Program-made: the position numbers and the translations under genes
Shown: positions 1 to 7,241 of the stretch, piece by piece
Layout: each line of letters begins with the position of its first letter
How positions within the stretch are numbered: the stretch's first letter is position 1
Notes under the pieces: model-generated
The model's database searches: none
What the model was told of the DNA's origin: nothing
What the model saw: only the letters and a program-made list of their open reading frames with translations
Assembly (NCBI GenBank): GCA_003695455.1
Contig: RFJF01000317.1
Span: 1 to 7,311 of the forward strand
DNA: 7,311 bases
Reading direction: 5' to 3'
Origin: Chloroflexota bacterium
Lineage (GTDB): Bacteria > Chloroflexota > Anaerolineae > 4572-78 > J111

Positions 1-294
1 AATGAGGTACAACAGAGAGACCGGCAGCAAAATTGGTTCAACGTGCAGGCTCAGCCGGCTGGTTGCGCCGGGCTGGTTGGTTTGGTGGAACAGGTTGCCC
101 CGGCTGGTGTTCCAGATGGCCTGCCCCATGTTGCCCAAATCCAGCGCCCGCGAGCCAAACGAGTAGTAGTGCAGCAAAAGCTGCACCGAGAAAAAAATGG
201 CGTATCCGGCAATCAACAATGCCAGAAATATTCGAATCAATCGGGAGGTATTCAGCCGGCGGCGTGGTTGTGAGGTGTTGGAAACGTGACTCAT
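1..294 (-). CDS. DUF2079-type polytopic membrane protein, N-terminal 98 residues (cut by window edge)
   Basis: The frame opens with ATG at 294 and stays open to the window edge, giving 98 residues of an unfinished protein. A short basic, polar N-terminus (residues 1-20) is followed by one transmembrane segment (about 20-41). The next stretch has the pattern DLGNMGQAIWNT (about 55-66), then a later SLHVEPILLPVSLLYL. This order (D-x-G-x-x-x-Q-A-x-W-N-T, then a histidine and P-I-L-L before a second membrane helix) matches the start of the DUF2079 predicted membrane proteins, which resemble GT-C-type glycosyltransferases; their activity is not established. It begins 10 bases after the protease gene stop with no clear Shine-Dalgarno, so translational coupling within the same operon is likely. 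Family assignment is from recalled motif similarity; the remaining several hundred residues lie outside the window. Confidence 0.7.
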   Translation of the reverse strand, partial: MSHVSNTSQPRRRLNTSRLIRIFLALLIAGYAIFFSVQLLLHYYSFGSRALDLGNMGQAIWNTSRGNLFHQTNQPGATSRLSLHVEPILLPVSLLYLI

Positions 295-304
295 GGGGGC
301 TTTT

Positions 305-1423
305 TCAGGTTTGCAGCATCCGAACCAGCCCCATCCACAAATAGCTGTACAGGGCAATTCCTGCCGCCAACAGCAGCACCGTACTCACGGCCATGCCCAG
401 CCAGTTGGGGCGGGGCGCGGTGTCTGTCCACGGCGACGACCCAATTTCGGCCAGCTCTTCGTCGGCGTTATCATCTACGGGGCTTACCTCGCTGAGCTGG
501 TGAAGCTGGTACCAGGCCGTTTGTTGCGATTTCTGGTCGTCAGAATATTGAATGGCCCCCCTAAAAGCGTGGATGGCCTCGCGGCGTTTGCCTTTGGCCA
601 GGTAGGCCAGCCCTAAATTGACGTAAGCCGGCCCAAAATTCTGGTCGTTGGCAATGGCCTGCCGGTAGCGGGCAATCGCGTCGTCGTATTTTTCGGCCTG
701 GTGGTATTCTGTGCCCAGCTTAAAATGGATGTCTGACACATTGTTGCGCCGTTCCACCTGATTAATGATGGTAGCGGTTGTGTGTACCGGCGGCGTTGTT
801 CCGGGAGTTGCCGGCACCGCCTGCGGGCGCGCCTCGCGGTTTTGGCTGCGCCGGTGCTGAATATAACTCAGGGTACTTACAAGCACCAGAAAGCCATCCA
901 TGCTGGGCAGGGGCAAACTGCTGGTGGCGGCAATCCAGAAACTGGCAATGGCAATTTTGCCGGTAAAGGCCATAGTCAGCGCTTGCAAATTTAATGTTTC
1001 CGGAAGGTTCTCTGCGGTGGGAAAAATCAACTGAAGAATGATGTCGGTGCTGGTGCTGGTGGTCAGTACCAACAGGGCGGCCAGCAGCAGGGTGAACAGC
1101 ATGGCTGCCAGCCCAAATGTGAAACTGGCCAGCGGGCCGGCCAGCGCGGTCAGTGCCATTGACATGGGGCGGCGGCGCAGGTTGGGCGGATACATTTCTA
1201 CCGGGTTGGGCCAGCCAATGCCAAAAATCAGAAACGAAATGGAGCCAAACCATGATATGTGCCGGAACGGATTTAGCGTGAACTTTCCGCGCTCAACCTG
1301 CGAATGATCGCCAAAATAGTAGGCGGTGCAGGCGTGGGCCAGTTCATGAATGGTGTAACCAATTAGCAGGCCGGGAATAATCAGCAAATTGGTCCAGTGA
1401 AAAAAACCAAAAGAGCTGTCCAT
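305..1423 (-). CDS. M50 (site-2 protease-like) membrane metalloprotease with C-terminal TPR domain
   Basis: A 372-residue integral membrane protein. The zinc-binding motif HELAH is at residues 26-30 inside the first hydrophobic segment (about 9-34). The second metal-ligand motif of the family is seen as LPLPSMDG (170-177, Asp176), close to the usual LPxPPLDG. Further membrane segments are about 57-72, 88-120 and 150-168. After a Pro/Thr-rich linker (about 197-218) come two TPR units (about 231-263 and 264-297), an acidic linker, and a final membrane helix at 341-362. M50 proteases cut substrates within the membrane; TPRs bind proteins, so the TPR part may select substrate or partner (inference). 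All catalytic residues appear intact. ATG at 1423 overlaps the TAA of the preceding gene by one base (TAATG), implying translational coupling; only a weak GCAGG lies upstream. The substrate is unknown. Confidence 0.85.
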   Translation of the reverse strand: MDSSFGFFHWTNLLIIPGLLIGYTIHELAHACTAYYFGDHSQVERGKFTLNPFRHISWFGSISFLIFGIGWPNPVEMYPPNLRRRPMSMALTALAGPLASFTFGLAAMLFTLLLAALLVLTTSTSTDIILQLIFPTAENLPETLNLQALTMAFTGKIAIASFWIAATSSLPLPSMDGFLVLVSTLSYIQHRRSQNREARPQAVPATPGTTPPVHTTATIINQVERRNNVSDIHFKLGTEYHQAEKYDDAIARYRQAIANDQNFGPAYVNLGLAYLAKGKRREAIHAFRGAIQYSDDQKSQQTAWYQLHQLSEVSPVDDNADEELAEIGSSPWTDTAPRPNWLGMAVSTVLLLAAGIALYSYLWMGLVRMLQT

Positions 1424-1863
1424 TAATTAGCCTGCGGATTCAGTTCAAACGGTACTTCTACCGTGGCAATGGGCTGTTGGTTCAGGGTCATGTGGGCGCG
1501 GGCCGTGTACGTATCTGCCGGGTTGGGAACGCTGCGCAAATGGAGCGTCAGCGAGGTGACGGCCTCTTTGTGTTCCACAATCAACAGGCTGGCAATTTCT
1601 TGCCGCTGGCCGTTGAGAATGCTGAGTTCCACATCCGGGTACTCCGATGGCGTTCTGGCAGCATCGCCGTTGCCTGCGGCGGGCGGCACATCAGGTTGAA
1701 CCGTTCCCGGCGAAACGGGCGGCGCATCAAAAAAATTCACCGCGCACGAACTGCCGGCCCCGGCGTTGGGTAAATTTTCGACCACCATTTCCATCATCAC
1801 CCGCCGGTTGTCGGGCAGCACCACCGGATTCAACACGGTAATTTTTGGAATGTTCTTTGTCAC
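1423..1863 (-). CDS. Unknown beta-rich protein, first gene of the protease operon
   Basis: I do not recognise this 146-residue protein. The frame can be extended to a TTG at 1890, but GTG at 1863 is preferred because GAAGGA lies seven bases upstream, while the TTG has no ribosome binding site. There is no signal peptide or membrane helix. The sequence alternates hydrophobic and polar residues typical of beta strands (ITVLNPVVLP near the N-terminus; VELSIL, IASLLIVEH, TSLTLHLR, ATVEVPFEL later), and is interrupted by a Pro/Ala/Gly-rich low-complexity stretch roughly in the middle. An immunoglobulin-like beta sandwich with a disordered insertion is a reasonable guess, no more. It overlaps the M50 protease by one base, so the two are probably made together and may work together, for instance as partner or substrate (inference). 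Confidence 0.7.
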   Translation of the reverse strand: MTKNIPKITVLNPVVLPDNRRVMMEMVVENLPNAGAGSSCAVNFFDAPPVSPGTVQPDVPPAAGNGDAARTPSEYPDVELSILNGQRQEIASLLIVEHKEAVTSLTLHLRSVPNPADTYTARAHMTLNQQPIATVEVPFELNPQAN

Positions 1864-1870
1864 AGTAGTG

Positions 1871-1876
1871 TCCTTC
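1871..1876 (-). promoter_or_regulatory. Shine-Dalgarno deciding the GTG start at 1863
   Basis: On the minus strand GAAGGA is followed by a seven-base spacer and then GTG. This is the only good ribosome binding site near the start of the unknown protein, and it argues against the longer TTG start at 1890. Confidence 0.65.
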
Positions 1877-1900
1877 ACGTCAATCGCCAATCAAACCGAA

Positions 1901-1909
1901 AGTATACCA
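1901..1909 (-). promoter_or_regulatory. Extended -10 promoter for the protease operon
   Basis: The minus strand reads TGGTATACT, an extended -10 element (TGn followed by TATACT, five of six bases matching TATAAT). No convincing -35 is found at 16-18 bases upstream, as is common for extended -10 promoters. Transcription would start near 1894, giving a leader of about 30 bases before the GTG at 1863 and placing the rejected TTG codon at 1890 almost at the transcript end. Confidence 0.45.
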
Positions 1910-1962
1910 CCAATCTGTAGTTTGGGCTAGGTTGCAACCCGGCACGACTGATTTGCAGCCGG

Positions 1963-1979
1963 AAAATTTGTAAAATTTG
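1963..1979 (+). repeat. Direct repeat of an 8-mer in the divergent promoter region
   Basis: The octamer AAAATTTG occurs twice, at 1963-1970 and 1972-1979, one base apart. It overlaps the proposed -35 of the plus-strand promoter and could be a protein-binding site or simply AT-rich promoter sequence. No function can be assigned. Confidence 0.4.
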
Positions 1980-1995
1980 GGGTTTGTTCCATAAT
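1968..1995 (+). promoter_or_regulatory. Candidate sigma-70 promoter for the DprE1/DprE2-like operon
   Basis: TTGTAA (1968-1973, four of six matches to TTGACA) is separated by 16 bases from CATAAT (1990-1995, five of six matches to TATAAT). The start of transcription would be near 2002, giving a leader of about 54 bases that contains the palindrome at 2006-2015 and the inverted repeat at 2014-2033. It is the best candidate in the intergenic region, but the -35 is only moderate. Confidence 0.4.
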
Positions 1996-2005
1996 GGGGG
2001 GCGTT

Positions 2006-2033
2006 GCAAATTTGCCGGTTACGTAGAACCGGC
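2006..2033 (+). promoter_or_regulatory. Palindrome and hairpin in the leader of the DprE1-like gene
   Basis: A perfect 10-base palindrome, GCAAATTTGC (2006-2015), directly abuts a perfect inverted repeat: GCCGGTT (2014-2020), loop ACGTAG, AACCGGC (2027-2033). Both lie between the proposed transcription start and the ATG at 2056. The hairpin has no following T run, so it is not an intrinsic terminator. An operator or a leader structure affecting translation are the plausible roles; neither is shown by the sequence. Confidence 0.4.
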
Positions 2034-2055
2034 TCGAAAGGATATTCAGGAGTAA

Positions 2056-3654
2056 ATGTCAAAACGGAATCGGCTGACAAAGTATGCAAATGCGGCGCCG
2101 TCTGTTCAACGCCGATTGTGCCGCCAGATTTGCCCGCCGCCGGATAACAGGTTTCAATCGGTGGCGCTACTGTTGCTGGGCGCGCTGCTGGGGGCGCTGG
2201 CTATGCTGTTTCTGGCCCCAAAATCCGGCAAAGCCACCCGCCGCCGGTTGAAAGAACAAGCCGGCAACCTGGCCGGCAAACTCAAAACAAAACGCCCTGC
2301 GGCAACACAGAAATCCGGGCTTTCCCGCATTAGCAACTGGGGCAACTACCCCCAAACCGAGGTCAAGGTTTACGAGTTTGAAGACATTGCCACCCTGCGG
2401 AAAATTGTGACCGGCACCAACAACATCATTGCCCGCGGCAACGGCCGCTGCTACGGCGATTCGGCGCTGGCGGCCAACGTGATTTCCAGCCTCAAATACA
2501 ACAAATTCCTGTCGTTCGATGCCCAACAGGGAATCATCCGCTGTCAGGCCGGGGTACTGCTGTCTGAACTGCTGGATGTGGTGGTGCCACAGGGCTGGTT
2601 TTTGCCGGTTACGCCGGGCACCAAAAAAATCACGGTGGGCGGGGCCATTGCCTCTGATGTACACGGCAAAAGCCAGCACAAGGCCGGCAACTTTAGCGAC
2701 CACGTGGTGGCGTTTGATTTGATGCTGGGCGACGGCTCGGTGGTGACCTGTTCCAAAGAAGAAAACCCGGAACTGTACTGGACCACCTGCGGCGGCATGG
2801 GGCTGACCGGCGTGGTGCTGCACGCTACCCTGCGCTTGCTGCCCGTAGAAACCGCCTACTTCAAACAAGAATCAATCAAGGCCAAAAATTTGCAGGAATT
2901 GATGGATTTGTTTGAAGAGTCTGAATCCTGGCCCTACTCTGTGGCCTGGATTGATTGCATGACTCGCGGCAAAAATATGGGGCGGGGCATTTTAATGCGC
3001 GGCCGGCACGCCCGCGTATCAGATTTGGAAAAGCCGGCCCAGCGGCAGAATCCGCTGCGGCTCAAATCCAAAATGGGGCTGAACGTACCGTTTTTCATGC
3101 CCGGTTTTGTGCTCAACCCCCTGTCAATGAAAATTTTCAACACGCTCTATTTTCACAGACAGCGCGCCCGGCAGGTCACTTCGGTGGTTGATTACAACGC
3201 CTTTTTCTACCCGCTCGACATTATTTCAAACTGGAACCGCATTTACGGCAAGCGCGGTTTTACCCAGTACCAGTTTATTCTGCCCAAAGAATCCAGCCGG
3301 CAGGGCATGCAGGAAATTCTGCAAAAAATTGTAGACCGCGGAATGGTCTCTTTTTTGGCGGTGCTCAAACTGTACGGCAAGCAGCACGGCTACCTGCCCT
3401 TTGCCATGGAGGGCTACTCGCTGGCGCTGGATTTTCCCATTGTGGACGGCCTGTTTGAGTTTCTGGATGAGCTGGACCAAATTGTGCTGGCCTACGGCGG
3501 GCGGTTGTACCTGACCAAAGATGTGCGGATGGGGCGCGATATGTTTATGCAAAGCTACCCCAACGCTGAAAAATTCATCAACCATCTCAAACAAATCAAC
3601 CAAAACTTCAAATTCAGGTCTTACCAGTCTGACAGAATAGGAATTACCCAATGA
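2056..3654 (+). CDS. dprE1: DprE1-like FAD-dependent oxidoreductase with an N-terminal YtxH-like membrane segment
   Basis: A 532-residue protein. Residues 1-33 are basic, 34-54 form one hydrophobic segment, and APKSGK (54-59) with the basic helix to about 80 gives the YtxH family pattern. From about 88 the chain follows mycobacterial DprE1, which oxidises decaprenyl-phosphoryl ribose at C2' using FAD. Visible FAD-domain (VAO/PCMH type) motifs are ARGNGRCYGD (126-135), TPGTKKITVGGAIASDVHGK (186-205, His203 matching the flavin-linked histidine) and GGMGLTG (246-252). C-terminal matches include FYPLDIISNWNRIYG (384-398), YQFILP (405-410) and GGRLYLTKD (481-489); Tyr485 and Lys488 correspond to mycobacterial Tyr415 and Lys418. 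The position of drug-target Cys387 is Ala457. The usual length is about 460, so the extra roughly 70 residues are the membrane part. ATG at 2056 follows AGGAG at a short three-base spacing. The stop overlaps the next gene by four bases. The exact lipid-sugar substrate is inferred. Confidence 0.85.
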   Translation: MSKRNRLTKYANAAPSVQRRLCRQICPPPDNRFQSVALLLLGALLGALAMLFLAPKSGKATRRRLKEQAGNLAGKLKTKRPAATQKSGLSRISNWGNYPQTEVKVYEFEDIATLRKIVTGTNNIIARGNGRCYGDSALAANVISSLKYNKFLSFDAQQGIIRCQAGVLLSELLDVVVPQGWFLPVTPGTKKITVGGAIASDVHGKSQHKAGNFSDHVVAFDLMLGDGSVVTCSKEENPELYWTTCGGMGLTGVVLHATLRLLPVETAYFKQESIKAKNLQELMDLFEESESWPYSVAWIDCMTRGKNMGRGILMRGRHARVSDLEKPAQRQNPLRLKSKMGLNVPFFMPGFVLNPLSMKIFNTLYFHRQRARQVTSVVDYNAFFYPLDIISNWNRIYGKRGFTQYQFILPKESSRQGMQEILQKIVDRGMVSFLAVLKLYGKQHGYLPFAMEGYSLALDFPIVDGLFEFLDELDQIVLAYGGRLYLTKDVRMGRDMFMQSYPNAEKFINHLKQINQNFKFRSYQSDRIGITQ

Positions 3655-4382
3655 GCCACGTACTAATTTTGGGCGCTGCGTCAGATATGGCGCAGGCGCT
3701 GGCCTACAAATTTGCCGCCGAGGGCTTTGACATTACGCTGGCGGCGCGTAATTCAGGCCGACTGGCGGACGTTGCGCCGGATTTGGAAATTCGTCACGGC
3801 ATTAGCGCCGGGGTGGCAGAGTTCGATGCGCTGGGTTTTGCCGGCCACGCCGATTTTTACACCAACCTGCCCCACCCGCCGGATGTGGTCATTTGCGTGT
3901 TTGGTTATTTGGGTACGCAGGAAACCGCGCAAAGCAATTTTGCCGAAGCCAAAAAAATCATCGACACCAATTACACCGGCGCGGTCTCAATTTTGAACAT
4001 TGTTGCCAACGATTTTGAGCAGCGCGGAAGTGGAACCATCATCGGTATCAGTTCTGTGGCTGGCGACCGGGGCCGCCAGAGCAACTATCTGTACGGCAGC
4101 GCCAAAGCCGCATTTACGGCGTATCTTTCGGGGTTGCGCAACCGGCTGGCAAAAAAGAATGTACACGTGCTCACCGTCAAGCCGGGCTTTGTACGCACCA
4201 AAATGACCGCCGGAATGCCTCTGCCCGGCCCGGTTACGGCTAAACCCAGCCGCGTAGCCGCCGATGTGTTTGCCGCCTTTCAAAAACAGCGCAACGTGGT
4301 TTACACCATGCGTATCTGGCAATTGATTATGTTGCTCATCCGCCACATTCCGGAACCCATTTTCAAACGGCTCAATTTATAG
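3651..4382 (+). CDS. dprE2: DprE2-like short-chain dehydrogenase/reductase
   Basis: A 243-residue short-chain dehydrogenase. The nucleotide-binding start LILGAASDMAQALA (about 5-18) is the degenerate glycine motif seen in DprE2-type enzymes. Catalytic residues fit the family: Asn107 (DTNYTG), Ser135 (GISSVAGDR) and Tyr148-x-x-x-Lys152 (YGSAK), followed by VKPGFVRTKM (about 176-185). The C-terminus has a hydrophobic helix (about 222-230) ending in RHIPEPIFKRL, resembling the tail of mycobacterial DprE2. That enzyme reduces the 2'-keto intermediate made by DprE1 to polyprenyl-phosphoryl arabinose with NADH/NADPH. ATG at 3651 overlaps the preceding TGA (ATGA), and TAGGAA lies about eight bases upstream, so production is coupled to the DprE1-like enzyme. 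The pairing strongly supports a joint two-step epimerisation; the sugar and lipid are inferred. A generic SDR with another substrate is the alternative. Confidence 0.82.
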   Translation: MSHVLILGAASDMAQALAYKFAAEGFDITLAARNSGRLADVAPDLEIRHGISAGVAEFDALGFAGHADFYTNLPHPPDVVICVFGYLGTQETAQSNFAEAKKIIDTNYTGAVSILNIVANDFEQRGSGTIIGISSVAGDRGRQSNYLYGSAKAAFTAYLSGLRNRLAKKNVHVLTVKPGFVRTKMTAGMPLPGPVTAKPSRVAADVFAAFQKQRNVVYTMRIWQLIMLLIRHIPEPIFKRLNL

Positions 4383-4401
4383 CGCCGGTTGGCAGGCAAC
4401 A

Positions 4402-4434
4402 AAAAAGCCTGACGCATCACGCGTCAGGCTTTTT
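4402..4434. terminator. Bidirectional intrinsic terminator between convergent operons
   Basis: A perfect nine-base stem GCCTGACGC (4407-4415) / GCGTCAGGC (4421-4429) with a five-base loop is flanked by a run of A on the left (4401-4406) and T on the right (4430-4434). It therefore gives a hairpin plus U tract on both strands. It lies 20 bases after the DprE2-like stop and 28 bases after the pckA stop on the opposite strand, so it ends both transcripts. Confidence 0.93.
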
Positions 4435-4448
4435 AATTGATTAATTGA
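4433..4448 (+). repeat. Tandem 8-mer repeat beside the terminator
   Basis: TTAATTGA occurs twice head to tail (4433-4440 and 4441-4448). It is short and AT-rich, directly after the terminator, with no visible function. Confidence 0.35.
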
Positions 4449-4461
4449 GTAATCGGGCTGG

Positions 4462-6081
<1,620 letters not shown>

Positions 6082-6121
6082 TTATTAAGTTTGGTTAACG
6101 ATGGGTGGGTGCCGGTAGTTT

Positions 6122-6127
6122 ATTCTA
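6122..6127 (-). promoter_or_regulatory. Possible -10 element for pckA
   Basis: TAGAAT on the minus strand (five of six matches to TATAAT) lies about 40 bases before the pckA ATG. No good -35 is seen at the right distance; the inverted repeat at 6149-6163 sits where a -35 region would begin, which would fit a regulated promoter. Weak call. Confidence 0.3.
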
Positions 6128-6148
6128 AAATTAAAGTTAAGCCAAATT

Positions 6149-6163
6149 TCACAGAAGCTGTGA
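6149..6163. promoter_or_regulatory. Inverted repeat upstream of pckA, possible operator
   Basis: TCACAG, spacer AAG, CTGTGA: a perfect six-base inverted repeat just after the DUF1385 stop (6169) and about 70 bases before pckA. No T run follows on the minus strand, so it is a poor terminator. The arms are in the opposite order to a CRP site (TGTGA...TCACA), so CRP binding is not suggested. A dimeric regulator controlling pckA is possible but unproven. Confidence 0.35.
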
Positions 6164-6168
6164 GAACA

Positions 6169-7107
6169 TCACATCCCGGCTGAACTTTGGGCCGCCACTG
6201 TATCGCCGGTTTCCACCGGGGCCGGTTCAACGTTGAGTTGTTCTTCGGCCAGCAGGGTTTTGAGCGCGGCAATCGAGACTTCGAGCATGCTGATGTCCGG
6301 CTCGCGGGTGGTCATGCCTTGCAGGGCCAGTCCCGGCGCTACCAGAATTTTGATGATGGGGTTGCTGTGGTGCGCCGCACTGAATTTGAGAAACTCGTAG
6401 GCAATACCGGCAATCACCGGAATCAAAATGATCCGCGAGGCTACTTTTATCCAGATATTGGGGTTGCCCACCAGTGCAAATACAAAGATGGAAATAACCA
6501 TCACAATCAGCAAAAAGGCCGTACCGCACCGGGGGTGCACAATGCTGCACTGCGCTACCTTTTCCGGCACCAGCTCCACATCGGCTTCGTAGGCGTTAAT
6601 GGCTTTGTGTTCGGCACCGTGGTAACCAAATACGCGCTTCACGTCTTCCATTTTGCTGATGGCCCACACGTAGCCAATAAACAGGGCCAGCCGCACAACG
6701 CCTTCAATCAAATGTTGAACCAGCAGGGGGATTTCAACAAATTTGTCCAGCACGGCAATCAGGGCCAGCGGGCTGACAAAGAAAATGCCCACCGCCAAAA
6801 TCATCGAAATTGCCACGGTTCCCCAGGCCATTGGGCCGGAAAATTCGGCTTCTTCTTCACCCATTGCCACATCTGCCGAATACATCAGCGTGCGCATGCC
6901 CAGCACCAAGGCATCCCACAGCAGGGTAAACCCCCGCACAAACGGAACTTTGTTGATGAAGCTGGAGTAAATTCTGGGGTTGAGGGGTTCGGTGTGCAGC
7001 ACAATCTGGCCCTGCGGGTCTCTGACTGCCACGGCCATGTGTTTGCGGCCGCGCATCATAACCCCTTCGATGACGGCCTGACCGCCGTAGTTAAATGGTT
7101 TGCTCAT
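6169..7107 (-). CDS. yqhQ: DUF1385 (YqhQ-like) multi-pass membrane protein
   Basis: A 312-residue membrane protein of the DUF1385 family, similar in length to Bacillus YqhQ (about 318). Diagnostic stretches are YGGQAVIEGVMMRG (7-20), GYHGAEHKAINAYE (161-174) and HPRCGTAFLL (191-200). Membrane segments are seen at about 93-119, 131-150, 197-213 and 224-240; the last 40 residues are polar and alanine-rich. The conserved histidine and cysteine residues hint at a metal or catalytic site, but the biochemical role of the family is not firmly established. The open frame extends to a TTG at 7173, but that codon is part of a -35 element. ATG at 7107 has AAGAGGA four bases upstream and puts the conserved motif at the usual place, so it is chosen. 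It lies upstream of pckA on the same strand with no terminator between. Confidence 0.88.
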   Translation of the reverse strand: MSKPFNYGGQAVIEGVMMRGRKHMAVAVRDPQGQIVLHTEPLNPRIYSSFINKVPFVRGFTLLWDALVLGMRTLMYSADVAMGEEEAEFSGPMAWGTVAISMILAVGIFFVSPLALIAVLDKFVEIPLLVQHLIEGVVRLALFIGYVWAISKMEDVKRVFGYHGAEHKAINAYEADVELVPEKVAQCSIVHPRCGTAFLLIVMVISIFVFALVGNPNIWIKVASRIILIPVIAGIAYEFLKFSAAHHSNPIIKILVAPGLALQGMTTREPDISMLEVSIAALKTLLAEEQLNVEPAPVETGDTVAAQSSAGM

Positions 7108-7111
7108 GAAA

Positions 7112-7118
7112 TCCTCTT
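7112..7118 (-). promoter_or_regulatory. Shine-Dalgarno deciding the yqhQ start at 7107
   Basis: AAGAGGA on the minus strand, four bases before the ATG at 7107. Together with the promoter further upstream it fixes the start of the DUF1385 gene. Confidence 0.75.
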
Positions 7119-7144
7119 TTGCGTGTTGAGTTTCTGGTGGGGTG

Positions 7145-7173
7145 ATTGTACTCTCAATCAAATTGACCGTCAA
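7145..7173 (-). promoter_or_regulatory. Near-consensus sigma-70 promoter for yqhQ
   Basis: On the minus strand TTGACG (7168-7173, five of six) and TACAAT (7145-7150, five of six) are separated by exactly 17 bases. Transcription should start near 7138, leaving a leader of about 30 bases to the ATG at 7107. Because no terminator separates yqhQ from pckA, this promoter may also feed pckA. Confidence 0.75.
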
Positions 7174-7222
7174 CCGGCGTTCAGGGGGTGGGCAACGGGC
7201 TGATGGCCGGGTACTGGCCTCC

Positions 7223-7241
7223 CTTGAAAATAGCCTTCAAG
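7223..7241. repeat. Short inverted repeat at the end of the right-edge gene
   Basis: CTTGAA (7223-7228) and TTCAAG (7236-7241) pair across a seven-base loop, overlapping the stop codon of the right-edge coding fragment. There is no U tract on the minus strand, so it is at most a weak 3' hairpin. If the fragment is from a transposase it could lie near an element end, but no matching repeat is visible. Confidence 0.3.

Noticed and set aside
33..344. Plus-strand open frames near the left edge
   Set aside because: Trp/Arg/Pro/Ser-rich translations with no motif; the minus strand gives a coherent DUF2079 N-terminus joined to the protease operon.
1864..1890. TTG start at 1890 for the small unknown protein
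   Set aside because: No ribosome binding site, and nearly at the predicted transcription start; GTG 1863 has GAAGGA at ideal spacing.
1880..2089. 69-codon minus-strand open frame across the intergenic region
   Set aside because: It covers both promoters and the start of the DprE1-like gene, has no Shine-Dalgarno and no protein-like pattern.
2080..2160. Frameshift fusing a separate YtxH gene to the DprE1-like gene
   Set aside because: The frame is open without interruption from the ATG with its AGGAG through the hydrophobic segment into the catalytic domain, and no stop or second start with a good Shine-Dalgarno separates them.
2167..2868. 233-codon open frame on the minus strand opposite the DprE1-like gene
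   Set aside because: Low-information Gly/Ala/Gln/His composition and no motif; it is a shadow of the strongly supported plus-strand gene.
6149..6163. Intrinsic terminator after yqhQ
   Set aside because: The stem is only six base pairs and is not followed by a U tract on the minus strand.
6187..7203. Long open frame on the plus strand opposite yqhQ
   Set aside because: Its translation is rich in His, Gln, Phe and Gly with no recognisable domain, as expected from the reverse complement of a membrane protein gene; the minus strand has clear DUF1385 motifs, a promoter and a Shine-Dalgarno.
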